From contig JAMPIV010011356.1 in assembly GCA_024509875.1 (NCBI GenBank), positions 398,767 to 462,766 on the forward strand: a stretch of 64,000 bases of DNA, given 5' to 3'. The DNA comes from Oreohelix idahoensis (lineage: Eukaryota; Mollusca; Gastropoda; Stylommatophora; Oreohelicidae). Below the pieces are notes generated by a model. The model was not told the DNA's origin, searched no databases, and saw only the letters and a list, made by a program, of their open reading frames with translations. This document shows, one piece after another, positions 48,001 to 59,142 of this stretch. Within the stretch, counting starts at the first letter, position 1. Every line of letters starts with the position of its first letter. Both the position numbers and the translations under genes were made by a program.

Positions 48001-48214
48001 AGAACAAACACATGCCCATACTTGCAACACTAGAAGAACAAACACATGCCCATACTTGCAACACTAGAAGAACAAACACATGCCCATACTTGCAACACTA
48101 GAAGAACAAACACATGCCCATACTTGCAACTCTAGAAGAACAAACACATGCCCATACTTGCAACACTAGAAGAACAAACACATGCCCATTCTTGCAACAC
48201 TAGAAGAACAAACA
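42006..48214. repeat. 34-bp satellite array, about 180 units
   Basis: Monomer: CCCATACTTGCAACTCTAGA plus AGAACAAACACATG. Two main forms differ at one base, CAACTCTAG versus CAACACTAG; the first creates TCTAGA. Units are otherwise almost identical. Rare irregular units occur at about 43664, 43920, 44123 and 46178. A rare form with GCAGCTCTAG occurs only as two adjacent units, at 44215/44249 and again at 45405/45439, exactly 35 monomers apart. 34 is not a multiple of three and stops recur, so it is noncoding. Confidence 0.97.
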
Positions 48215-49180
48215 AGAAACTAATCGATACCAAGCCAACAAACATATAATGAAGATCTTTGTATATAAACTTACACGCATGCGCGCTCACGTGCATAACC
48301 GGAAATGAGGACAGCAAATATTTATAATAAACACATGAAAGGGGTTTTATCTATAAATACATTTCATCCCAGTCCTATTTAAATTATGAGATGGGTGTTT
48401 ATTCTTCATTGACAAGTAATCTGGTTTCGCCTGGATGGATAACTTGATCTCTCATTGGACAGTGAGATCAACAAACAAATCACTGATTATTCCTCAGACA
48501 TGCGCAATCAATGCCCAAAGCCTCAGGTACGATCCTTTCATGCCGGGAAACACGAAATGTGTTTTTATGGTCCAATTGATTAAGATCTCTCCGTGTTTGT
48601 TGGATCCCTTTTCAGATTGGAGTGGTTTCATGTCTGTTTACAGTTAGACACTGAGTTAGTAAGACATCTTACGTCAAGCTAGTGGCTTAGTTCGAAATGG
48701 TTGAGAGGCCAACACAAATATAGAACGCTTATTGGGTCGTAAGTGGTTTTGTCCAACTGTTAGTCAATATACTTATTTCGACCAAATTTTAAAAATAAAT
48801 TCGTCCAGAAATTTCTTAAAAAGCATAATTTTCCTTCTATGTAATCGCGCCCTTTTCTTTATGTTTGCACTCATGTGACCTTTGATGTGCGCTAATGCTA
48901 AGAACATAAAGCCAAATGTGTTTACGAGCAGACGAACTGGTTGCTATGTATCGGCGTCAGGCATGTTGTCATGGTGATTCCACCCTGCGTCAAAAGGTTG
49001 ACATTAACCAGAAAGAGTTCAAATAATCTGATTGGTCAACTTCATGTCATGAGTCATAGAAGAGGAGCTGGAATAAATTGTGACCAGAGAAAATATTGAC
49101 GGAAAATTGAGATATTGGGTAACAAAGGTGGAAGGTCTTAAACATTATGAGGTCGTGGTAACGATTAGAATTTAACAACA
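48215..49180. other. Unassigned, unique-looking sequence
   Basis: No repeat or protein motif recognised. It could be host intergenic or intronic DNA. Confidence 0.4.
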
Positions 49181-49314
49181 GAAGTGATAAATAGCACATT
49201 GGACAGAAAGTTGTGGAGGGACATGGTCAGATACGCCAGCAAAATGGTACTTGGTGATGATGATGATTATGATGACAATGATGATGATGAGGATGAAGAT
49301 GAACTTATAATACA
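49181..49314 (+). pseudogene. Probable LINE 3' tail
   Basis: It encodes LDRKLWRDMVRYASKMVLG followed by a run of GAT/GAC codons from a (GATGAT)n tail. The same arrangement (DRxxW..., then trinucleotide tail) ends the RTE-like LINE. Confidence 0.5.
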
Positions 49315-49331
49315 CAATAAGTCGCCCCATT

Positions 49332-49768
49332 TAGTCTTATAACAATAATATTGATGATGACAATGAGGTGATAGTCTTATAACAATAATAATGATGCGCC
49401 CCTGAGGTGATAGTCTTATAACAATAATAATGATGCGCCCCTGAGGTGATAGTCTTATAACAATAATAATGATGCGCCCCTGAGGTGATAGTCTTATAAC
49501 AATAATAATGATGCGTCACTGAGGTGATAGTCTTATAACAATAATAATTATGCGCCCCTGAGGTGATAGTCTTATAACAATAATAATGATGCGTCCCTGA
49601 GGTGATAGTCTTATAACAATAATAATGATGCGTCACTGAGGTGATAGTCTTATAACAATAATAATTATGCGCCCCTGAGGTGATAGTCTTATAACAATAA
49701 TAATGATGCGCCCCTGAGGTGATAGTCTTATAACAATAATAATGATGCGCCCCTGAGGTGATAGTCTT
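49332..49768. repeat. 39-bp minisatellite (about 11 units) from LINE 3' end
   Basis: Units begin GAGGTGATAGTCTTATAACA and end in ATGCGCCCCT. On the minus strand the unit combines ..ATCACCTCAGGGGCGCAT with TTATTATTGTTATAAG. These match the end of the second LINE family (CTGTCACCTCAGGGGCGCAT at 32143-32162 and its ATTATTATAAC tail at 32190). 39 is 13 codons, so the minus frame stays open, but there is no reason to think it is translated. Confidence 0.93.
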
Positions 49769-49990
49769 CAGTTTCTTTTTCTTTTTTGGGCTGGTGTTGG
49801 TTTTTGCGGGTTGTTTTCTCTTCTCCTAGTTGTAAGAGCTTGTTCTTTGCCCAATCTGAGGTAGCACCATAAGGACCATCCCCACGGGGTGCCATCAGCA
49901 GCTTCAACCTCCCAGGTAGCTGAATGTATGTCCAGTAACGTCACGTCTCTCTTGTACACATCTTTGAACCTTAGCTGCTGTCACCCCGCT
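49769..49990 (-). pseudogene. 3' fragment of second LINE family
   Basis: On the minus strand it reads QLRFKDVYKRDVTLLDIHSA, TWEVEAADGT, LWCYLRLGKEQALTTRRREN, aligned with QLRFKDVCKRDMRALDMDPA..TWEDEAADRT..CYLRRRLRLGEERLT at 31940-32090. It ends against the 39-bp array. Confidence 0.85.
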
Positions 49991-51606
49991 GTTCTGTTGC
50001 CATAGTGCATATTATGTTAACAATAATACTACTATTTCACAAAATGTGCAGCATTTCGGAATTTGGAGCTAACGAACTATTTGAATTACAAACAACGTCT
50101 TACACACATTCTCGCAATGATGAAAAAACAAATATTTAAACAGGAAAAAATGAGGTGAATACTGTTACGTGTTTTGAGCGTGGTATTTATGAAGCACCAA
50201 ATTGTAAGGAAACTGAGTTACAACGTTTACTGCGACAGTCACGTGTCTGACAAGTACTTACCTTCCTGTCAGTATGTAGGTAATGTAAGGTATTTTTTAA
50301 ATCTCCGTTTCGATTGGTTGAATGGTTAGAGCGTCTTTATTCCGTGGCGCAGTTACGGGGTAGCGTTATGGTAGCGTCACGCTCCAGTCTACCCAGCCGT
50401 AAATTGGTACTTGACTCTGCTCTGGAGTTAGGGAAGGCAAAGGCAGCGATGATGGCAACTGGTCACCCCACATCATAAAAAAGCTAGACCTAGTGTGGTG
50501 AATTCTCTAACTCTTCACTACCCTACGGCAATATCTGCAGTGGGACTACATTTACAATTGTAATATCTTCCTGTTCTTGTTCTTGTTAATTCTTCTTCTT
50601 CGTTCACCCTCAGACGTCAACTTGAATATGTGCAAAGAAAAGTCTGAGGATGTTGGCATCTCCGTTGTTTTTCTAGGAATGGCACTGGTGATGGCCATGT
50701 GCGCTTTCTCTGTTCCTCACGTGACAGCGCCATTTCGCCATTCTTTTCTTCCGCCACGGTCGCCACTATAGCTTTAGTCAGGATCCAAAAATAGAACACC
50801 AACCAGGCCGCTGACGGAAAACCAGCCATTCCGTGGAGAGGTACACCTAAACTGCCCGAATGTTAACTGCGCCAGGCTTTGCCTTTTAAAATTCTTTGTG
50901 TCATTTCCATCGCAAGACGCCAAAAGAAAACAAGTCGCCGAACCAGAGTTGAAATCCATTGGGATATTCCTGCGTAGGTTCGTAACCTGCTGACGACGCT
51001 ACTTGTGACAGAGGTTAGGGTGGTTAAGGCGAAATTGTGTCGAAGTGGTTACCTCACACTCAAGACCCATGCACAAAGAAAATTTGATTCAGGATCGTTT
51101 GACATGGGTTGCAATTATTAATTGCTTGCAACCCTTTCAGATGCAGACTTAGTAAATAAGGCAACATAAAGCGCTAATGTGGAACACAATTTAATTCCAC
51201 CGAACATCCAGACAGTTTTCCTGGACGTTCTGAAAAACAATATATAAAAAACAATATCTGTGAAAATCAATTGCTTAAATCACATCACTTACAAGTCAGA
51301 CTACATAGGTCACTACAATCAGCCATGATCAATCAGCCACAGGTAACCGGTCATACCACGTGCACTCATTGTTACGCCTTCTTGCGAAAACAGCATAGAG
51401 CCACGTCATAGAGCCACGTGGTTGTAAATGTAACAGAAACCTCACACATTACTATTTTAAATAATAGAAATCATGGCTAATCAAAGCTATTTAAAACACT
51501 ACACATAATACAAAGCATCAGTCATCTTTACCGACAATCTGTTAAGTTAGAGTGCCACCCGATACTTAAATAACCATTCAAAAACAATGTGTTTAACATC
51601 TTCTCA
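49991..51606. other. Unassigned, unique-looking sequence
   Basis: No protein motif or repeat match. A tRNA-like stretch near 50330 was considered and rejected. This may be host intergenic DNA. Confidence 0.4.
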
Positions 51607-52030
51607 GAAGTCTTCTTCTTCTTCTTTGATCCATAACCGCCAACCGTCAAAGCAGTCAGCGGCCATCACGCCTGGTGGCGTCTTGTAGGGCAGCAACAAA
51701 TTGATTCCACTTTGCTCGGTCGGCGGCCATCCTTCGTACAGTGCCCCAACTGTGGTTCATTCTTTGCATCTCAGCTTCCACAGTTCTCCGCCAAGTTGTT
51801 TTTGGTCGGCCTCTCTTTCGCTTTCCCTCGGGGGTCCATAGCATAGCTGTTCTTGCGATGGTATCAGGGTCCCTTCTGAGGACATGGCCAACCCAACTCC
51901 AGCGTCTGCCAGCTATGATGGTGTGCATGTCCTCCTGGTTACTCCGAATAAGTAGTTCTTGGTTGCTGATGGTGTTTGGCCAAAAGATTCGGAGAATTTT
52001 CCTTAGACAGATTGTGTGGAAGGAGGACAG
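51607..52030 (-). pseudogene. LINE C-terminal fragment
   Basis: On the minus strand it reads LRKILRIFWPNTISNQELL, then GRRWSWVGHVLRRDPDTI, TAMLWTPEGKRKRGRPKTTW and AADRAKWNQFVAALQ, followed by a (GAA)n tail at 51607-51625. This is the same C-terminal architecture as the RTE-like LINE (RRWRWIGH..LFWNPQGKRDRGRPRST) but a different family by sequence and tail. Confidence 0.85.
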
Positions 52031-54191
52031 TTAAGTATTTCCATTTATTGCTGTTTCCGTAACGTGTGTGATTTTTTACACAGACAGGGGTGTCGGCCCT
52101 GTGCTAAAACCCCCAACCTGGAGGACCAGGGTACCAGCTTTTGTCTGACCCCTACCCACGCAGACCAGTCCAGCATGGTTGAACCTACCAGGAGTAAAAC
52201 TCCCACTGGCATAGCTCTGGGGATTGTCAGGGTACACAAGCTGCCATACCGCTACAAGGTATAGGTACCATTGATGGCAGAAGTAACCAGCTATATATTC
52301 AAGAAAGTGAAAGTGCGCGTACAACGATTTTTGTCTAGTGCAAGATTTATGAAAATGAGGAAGAAGATAGTTGTGCTAAAGAAGTAAAAATGTAAACTAG
52401 GCACAAGACATCATGAAAAGATAAGAACAATATAAAAACAAATAGGTTTATAAAATGGAGCAGAGAACTTTCAGAGTCGATGTACCAGAGTCGATGTACC
52501 AGAGTCGATGTACCAGAGTCGATGTACCAGAGGCGATGTACCAGAGGCGATGTACCAGAGACGGAACTATTCCTTGCTCCGGGGGGCTCTGTAGAGACAA
52601 AGAAAGAATAAGCCTACTGTACCCTCAGGCATGTCGTACAAGCCACTAAGATGAATGTGTGCACGAGGCTGGCAATCTCATCGTGTCAAACAAATGACCA
52701 CAGAACCCACCACCACAAGAGCGCGTGACTGTCTCTTGCATGCTTTCAGTTGCTGTGGTAGTTCTATACTCTGTAAGAATCACAAAGTAAAATAATGATG
52801 ATTAAGCTGGGGAAAACAAGCAAACAGCAGAATATGTACTGCAATAATGTCACATTCACTGGAGACGTAGCCTGACATCATCGTCGGTTGATTGAAAAAC
52901 TGTGTATGGATGACAGGAAACTGAGACAGATTACGAACTTTCTATAGTAACTAGATATGGTTGGTTATATGATAGCCAACGAAGACAAAACTGTTCTGTT
53001 AGTCCTCTGTAAAGCATCGGCTACAGCTGAAGATTGAACCTCTATAGGACGCCGCCTTTACCTTGGTCTCACAGTTCTGTTCTTCCGCTGTGGATTCCAG
53101 CATGTATCGTTTTTGGTTATTCAGATTTGTTAGTTAGTTTTTTGCGGGGTTATATGTTAATCCTTCGTAAACAATTCATTTTTATGATCTCTAGATGAAC
53201 TACATGTTGTCTGTAAAGTTATTGTATGTTGTAACAAGTTTAATTTGCTGGGCAGGTTATGATGTTATACCTAAAAGGAAAGAAATCTGTGTCTGTGTTA
53301 ACCGTGTGAGGTCAAGCACATGTAGGCCCCTGACTATAATAGATGATGATGATGTATTTGCAGGGAACCTAACGCTACCTCCCTAGATCTCACACGGTCA
53401 CTATTTTGGGTCTGGTGCATGATGTACCTAATGTCTAGGGGAGAAATGGAAATGATAGTACATAAACACAAAACACTTTAACTCACTATAAGGAATCGAC
53501 TAAAACAGTGGTTAAGGTTTTTCTTTAAAATTCAATATTTTCTTTTTACAATTTAATCTGCCTGTCCCGCCATCTCTTTTGGACAGGTCTTTGAAAATGA
53601 GGAAAAGATAGTTTACATAAAAGATTAACTAAAATGTGTGGACACTTTGTCCGATAAGTATAATGTCACTCTATCTCTCCTGTTGGTGTATTCACAGATT
53701 ACAACTTTATTATCTAATAGTGTTTCTCACTTGTTAGGAGGGGCTGTAGTTTCATCACGCCCCATAACATCCTGGGTATGATTGAAAATATCAAAGTTTA
53801 TTATAACTGAAGTGTCAGATTTACCCAGATGCTAACACATCACCTGGGATTCTTTGTAGAAGGATAATTCAGTATGTAGTTGCAGAAAACATAGATATAT
53901 CAGCACATACAAGCTCCTCCAGCTATCTGCTGACAGCATAAACGTTTTACCGGAGACTTGTTGGCGTTACACTCACTCATCATGTTTCCTGTCACCGGCT
54001 GGTAACAGGAAATAAAACCTCTGCAATAAAAAGACACCCTGGCCTTTTTATATCTGATCACACTTTATTATTATTATTTACATATGGTGGTATGGGGTCA
54101 GCCTCGCGTGCATACAGGTGCACTCGCCCCTAATTTTATATGACTCACACCTTGCTGTGACCACACCTCAGGTCTCTATGGCAGATACGCC
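52031..54191. other. Unassigned sequence with minor repeats
   Basis: It contains a six-unit 14-bp array at about 52472-52560 (AGTCGATGTACCAG and variants) and a 13-bp inverted repeat pair at 53301-53313 and 53386-53398. No gene recognised. The last five bases (acgcc) may be the target duplication of the adjoining LTR element. Confidence 0.5.
52472..52560. repeat. 14-bp minisatellite, six units
   Basis: Units AGTCGATGTACCAG, the last two with AGGCGATG. Confidence 0.9.
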
Positions 54192-56608
54192 TGTCGTAGA
54201 TTTTTCATAGGAGAATTAAGACTTGGGTTGGTCCCTTCTGAATAGATTGGAATGAGTGATAGTCACAGTGTGAGATAGAAATACAAAATAGATTTCCACG
54301 AGTGAGGTGGGGTAATAGTGATAGAGGCTGTCTCTGAGAGCGGGAAATCTTCTCTCTCTCTCACCTATCTTCTACGACAGATCTAAAGTAGTCAGACAGT
54401 CTAACACATATACATTGAATATATATATATATCCACTCACGTGCACGCACATTCAAGTGACGACAGGTAGACACACAGACGTGGGAAACTATAACAAATG
54501 GTTATATAAATATTCTAGAACGAGCTGACCAACACGCTGTTTAATTTCAAGAGAAACTTTAATTATCATCTAAAATTTCTTCACAACACATAGAAATTTA
54601 CATCAAAGCATATACAAATAATCATAAGTCAATAAAAATGCTTCAAGAATTGATAGACCCACAGTAAGATCCTTCCCCTCGATGTTTAGCCCACAGTCCC
54701 GTTAAAAGGAACAAAAGTGATAGCCCCCAAAGAGTCACAGATACATAGGGTTTAGTCAAAGAGTTTTTTTTCTTCTCGTAAATGTATGAACAGAGTTGGA
54801 TAATCTGATTTAGCCTAAGAAAGGAAAAAAAACTAGCATGTGCAACAATTCTGCAGAAAAAAGTTAAGACAGCAAATGGGTGCCGCAATACAAAGGTAAA
54901 ATCACACTCAGACCTGCGTTCGCTCTATACATTCAGACGAGCACACGTGCACATACTCACAGCTTTGATAGCCACTCCTGGAACAAAACCAATATTTTTA
55001 AGACTTGGTCCTACAGAATCTTCAATGGTAATCTTGCGCCAAGAAAACCCCAGGTCCAAAAAGATGGATTGAATTCACCACTTCCGGGACCGTTCTCTTG
55101 GGAATACTATTGTTTTTTAGATGTCTGTTAAAGTCACATAAAATTTGTCCAGGCACGAGCGTTAACAACGAGCACAGTGTCGCTAGCTTAGGTTTCTAGA
55201 ATTGAGGAATGTCAGATCGGTGTCTACTTTCAGGAAGGTACTATATTTGGTCACCACAATACTAGTCAAAACTCTGTCGGACTGTTACTGATATTTGCTT
55301 GCCACAGCGGGCTGATCTGTACTAAAGTGTTATTTCTGAAAGAATTAATTCTGGCGCGATAGGCCTTTTACTTCATTTACTGTAACAGTTCATGTAATGG
55401 AAGTGCTTAAATTCTTCACAGATAATGTTCACGTACTGGAACGCTGGCAAAGTTTGGGTACCACAGTATTCACTGAATAAAGAAAAAAAAACACATATGA
55501 AATATTTTACATATTATGTACTCAATATGACTGATAATTTAAACTGCAAGCGTAGCTTGTCTTATAGTTTAATACTTCCTGTGAAGTAAGTTATATTTTA
55601 AAAATCAGCAATCCTCATGAATTAGGAACACGTGCGTATTCCGCCACCATTCATGAGGCTTCTAGCATTTATAAGTTAGTTTGGAAAAATCTGTTCTCGT
55701 CTGATTATTTAGCAGTAAAATTAACTTCATTATAGCTACATTGTTGTTTAAGCTAGAAATTATAATTTATTCTGCTTTCCACTGAAACACGTCACTAGAA
55801 AATGATACAGACTTATTAATGTAACTCCCTGCACAAATCTAACTAGCAAAATGAAATAAATATAAGCGATTTAGCACTTTAAACACTTCACAAGTTTCTA
55901 GAATATAATATATATAATATTTTTACCTCTGTCACACAGAACTACATACTAAACCATGAACTAGAATACTGCAATCTAATGGTCGTCTAGAACTCGGCAA
56001 GTGCCCAAGAAACTCAGACTTCGCCAAAACACCGATATTAAATCTAGCATAGCGATCTGTCTACTGCGACATTTTAGGAGTCAGAATGAAGATAAAGTTT
56101 AACGCTCTGGTTATATCTATTAAACGGACAAAAGGGGTCCCGACTATTTCGCCAAACGAAATTATCTCCCCTTTCCGTCTATAACACTTACGTAACTGTC
56201 ATAAACTGCCACTTTCTGACCGAGAGGGCGCGTGTCAGTTGCGAATCTCAGACAACTTGTCTGCAATGCAGGGGCAGTTTTTGCACCTACGTTTAACAAA
56301 CTGACCGAGAAACGTGCGTGTCAATTGCAAAGGTAGACAACTTGTCTGAAATGCAGGGCAGTTTTCACACTTCAAGCTGACCATGGCCCACCATGAGTGT
56401 TGTGGCGGGTGAAAATGCAGACAAATTTGTCGCCTATATGTCTGGCGAACCGAATATACACGGTGTATTTCGTCAATCTCACGCCAAATCGTCTGGTCCT
56501 ACGTCTGAGTATGAACCATAATCGCACCTCTCGTCAAACTGCGCAAATGACATCTACGTAATCAAGTTTCTCGTTTCGTCAGCCATGAAATGCGTTTCTA
56601 AATGTCTC
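54192..56608 (-). repeat. Family-G LTR, copy C (interrupted)
   Basis: It starts TGTCGTAGA (the LTR end on the minus strand) and follows copies A and B through most of its length, with many substitutions. It has its own tandem duplication at about 56216-56370 around AGACAACTTGTCTG. It lacks the SINE. It breaks off at 56608 where the second Gmr1-like element begins; the rest should lie beyond that element, outside the window. Whether it is solo or part of a full element cannot be seen. Confidence 0.85.
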
Positions 56609-58870
56609 TGTAGTGAAATTGACAGAGATACAACGGTAAAATACCTCCAAAGATAACATGTAGGGATAAAAACATAATGCGTAGGCTGCTGATAGTACTT
56701 GATCGCCCAGACCGCGGGTCATCACCCTCCATAAAAATTGACTTGCTAGACAGGAGGGGAACGGCGGATAAAAAGGAAAAAATATGACTGGAAAGATTGC
56801 GTGAGACTAGAAAGGCTAAGGAGACGCAATTGGGGGGGAAACGGAGAAAAGTCACGTTTCCAAGTTGACACAAAGTAAGGAACTCGACAGAAGGGACCTT
56901 TGATATGTTACGCCACAGTCATTTATTGGTCGCTTTTGCGATACCAAGCCTTTGATTTGAATTCAGCGGCAGAACACAGATGTTTGGAATATTACAAAAA
57001 TTAAAAAGTAACTTTTTCGTAATATTAATGTTAGGACTATAAAAATTAGCTGGCCGGATGGCCCATTCTGAGCAGTGCACTAATATGTTCTTAATTTTAC
57101 AGACGGATAGATAATATTGAAGATAATGACAAAAGACAGTGTTGTTCACATCAACGACAGACTGTATGGAATAAAAAGTGTCGCTATTTGCACAAAAAAA
57201 CACGACCTTGAGAAGCAGGTGTTCAAATCAACTTAGTAGGGAAGCGAAGGGACATTGGTGGGAGCTGTGTCTAAATATAACTTTTAACGACAAAATTTTG
57301 GAGGGGAGAGAAAGGTTGGTTCAAAAATCAAGTACATTTTTGTAAAAACGCAAGTAGAGACGGACGGACAGACTAACAGATAAAAATCCATACTTGACTG
57401 AAGCATGACTGAAATGACTTTAGTGTAGGAAATTTGAAATTCAAATAAACCTAGGCAGTGATTGGCCACAGACAATCATTTTATCGGCGCTCAGACGCGA
57501 AAGTGGGGCCATTCCTCAATAGTTGTTCGATGATAGACACAGTATTTTAAAGTGTGGTGATTTCCAAATGAAAGAAAGTGAAATAAGTTCAGGGACGCCA
57601 TACTATAGCCAGCAGCTCAGCTGAGTTTTGCTAGCATTTCTGTGTTCTTTATTCATAATCTGGTAAGATTGAAATTATTTCTTTGCATATTTTGAATATT
57701 GTTTAATGTTCGAGTGATTTGATACTGCCATATCGAAATCTAGCCTTACAAACAAGTAGGGATTTGCTCTAGACCCCCCGCCCAAGTCAGGGTCTAGGGA
57801 CCAACAATATACATAAACTCCAACAAGGGTTAGGAAAGACAGATCAAGTGTTGAGAATAATGAAACATATTACCTATCCACTTTTAGGGAAGGAAACTAA
57901 TAAATATTTTTCAGAATCTATAGTCTGGGAGGACCTATCTGATGTAAAACCACCATGGTAAATGTGCTGTTTGGTCAGAGAGATCTGACCTGTCTGTATG
58001 ATGTGGTTGTTGTGTCAGTGTTGTGTCCAGACGTGGGTAGAGAATAGAATTTTGACACATAGCCAATACTTTGATTGCAGAGCTGTGAGTTTCAGCTGTC
58101 AACAAGGCGGTGTCTATCCAGTTGGTGATTTTACTCGAGTGTATCTGTGCAGTACGTTGTGACAGAGACCACTATTATTGCCCGCCAGCACGGAGAGGTG
58201 GGACCACCAGATTTCAGCACCAGAGCTACTTCTTCAAGATGAGTGAGCCTCTGGTCTGCTGGAAGTTCACCAACGCCTTTTAGTTACTAATACCCCATAA
58301 AATTCCTGCAATTTACTGGACACTGTGTAGTCAATATAGACAGGTGTGATGAGGCCACCCCAACAGCACAAGCATTAAATATCCTCCCAAGTAGATGACT
58401 AAAAGAACATTTTAATAAAACTAACTAGTCTAGTACTTATATATGTACACTCTTGCATTTATTATGTAACATTCCATGCATTTCTTTCATAAATTTTAAA
58501 TCCTTCTTTTAAAACAAGTTCTGGTCAACATAAAACTTGATCCAGAACAAATAAATGTAATATAATTCTATCAAAAATTTTACACTCTTGAGTTAGTTCA
58601 GTGTATTATAATATTTGTTAAATATTATTATTCTGCTTAAATATCTGTGGGTGTATCTATAACTATCACACCACATTACATATCATTACCCTAGACATTT
58701 TACATAGATACATTCATTAAGAAAAAAAAATTGAGTGTGAGGTCGTAGTGGTAGCAAGAAAGGCCTTCTGACAATTCACAACTACATTTTATCTCAGGAG
58801 CCTTCACAGCTGGCCTCATACATTACATTTAGTAATATCACCATCATACAATACCATCAACCCCACTACA
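56609..58870 (+). repeat. 5' LTR of Gmr1-like copy 2
   Basis: 2262 bp, starts TGTAGTGAAATT and ends CACTACA. The start matches 63582 onward. The terminal 250 bp resemble the LTR ends of copy 1, whereas the U3 side does not, so the two copies belong to related subfamilies. Confidence 0.88.
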
Positions 58871-58875
58871 TACAT

Positions 58876-58894
58876 TGGGGTCTTGTCCAGGGAT
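58876..58894 (+). other. Primer binding site, Gmr1-like copy 2
   Basis: TGGGGTCTTGTCCAGGGAT, five bases after the LTR, as in copy 1. Confidence 0.6.
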
Positions 58895-59142
58895 AATTAG
58901 CCCAACAGTAATATTAGGATCTCCTGGTTGGAGAAATAAAATTAGAAAAAAAAAAAAAATTGTGAAATTCCCTTTAAAATTAAAAGTGTCCCTGCAGATA
59001 AAAGTTGGTGAATCTTCACAGCCAGTGATAATTAATTAGTTAACTGGTTAGTTAGAATTAGTTAGACTATAGTCATAAGAAGTACTTAGTGTATTTACTG
59101 GTTAGAGATTTAGCTTGTATATTATTATATTGTCTAAAAAGT

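Noticed and set aside
42006..48214. CRISPR-like 34-bp repeats
   Set aside because: Monomers abut each other without spacers; this is a plain satellite array.
49337..49636. Repeat protein of 13-residue HHYCYKTITSGA units
   Set aside because: The 39-bp array is LINE-tail derived and open by chance of its length; no start context or partner gene.
50300..50480. Possible second tRNA-derived SINE (TGGTTGAATGG box A-like)
   Set aside because: No good box B at the right distance, no A tail and no TSD seen.
50577..50960. Possible host exon frames on both strands
   Set aside because: No recognisable domain, no supported splice pattern; overlapping frames on opposite strands indicate chance.
51000..51110. 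tRNA-like GTGGTTAAGGC motif
   Set aside because: Only a partial box A resemblance; no foldable structure by eye.
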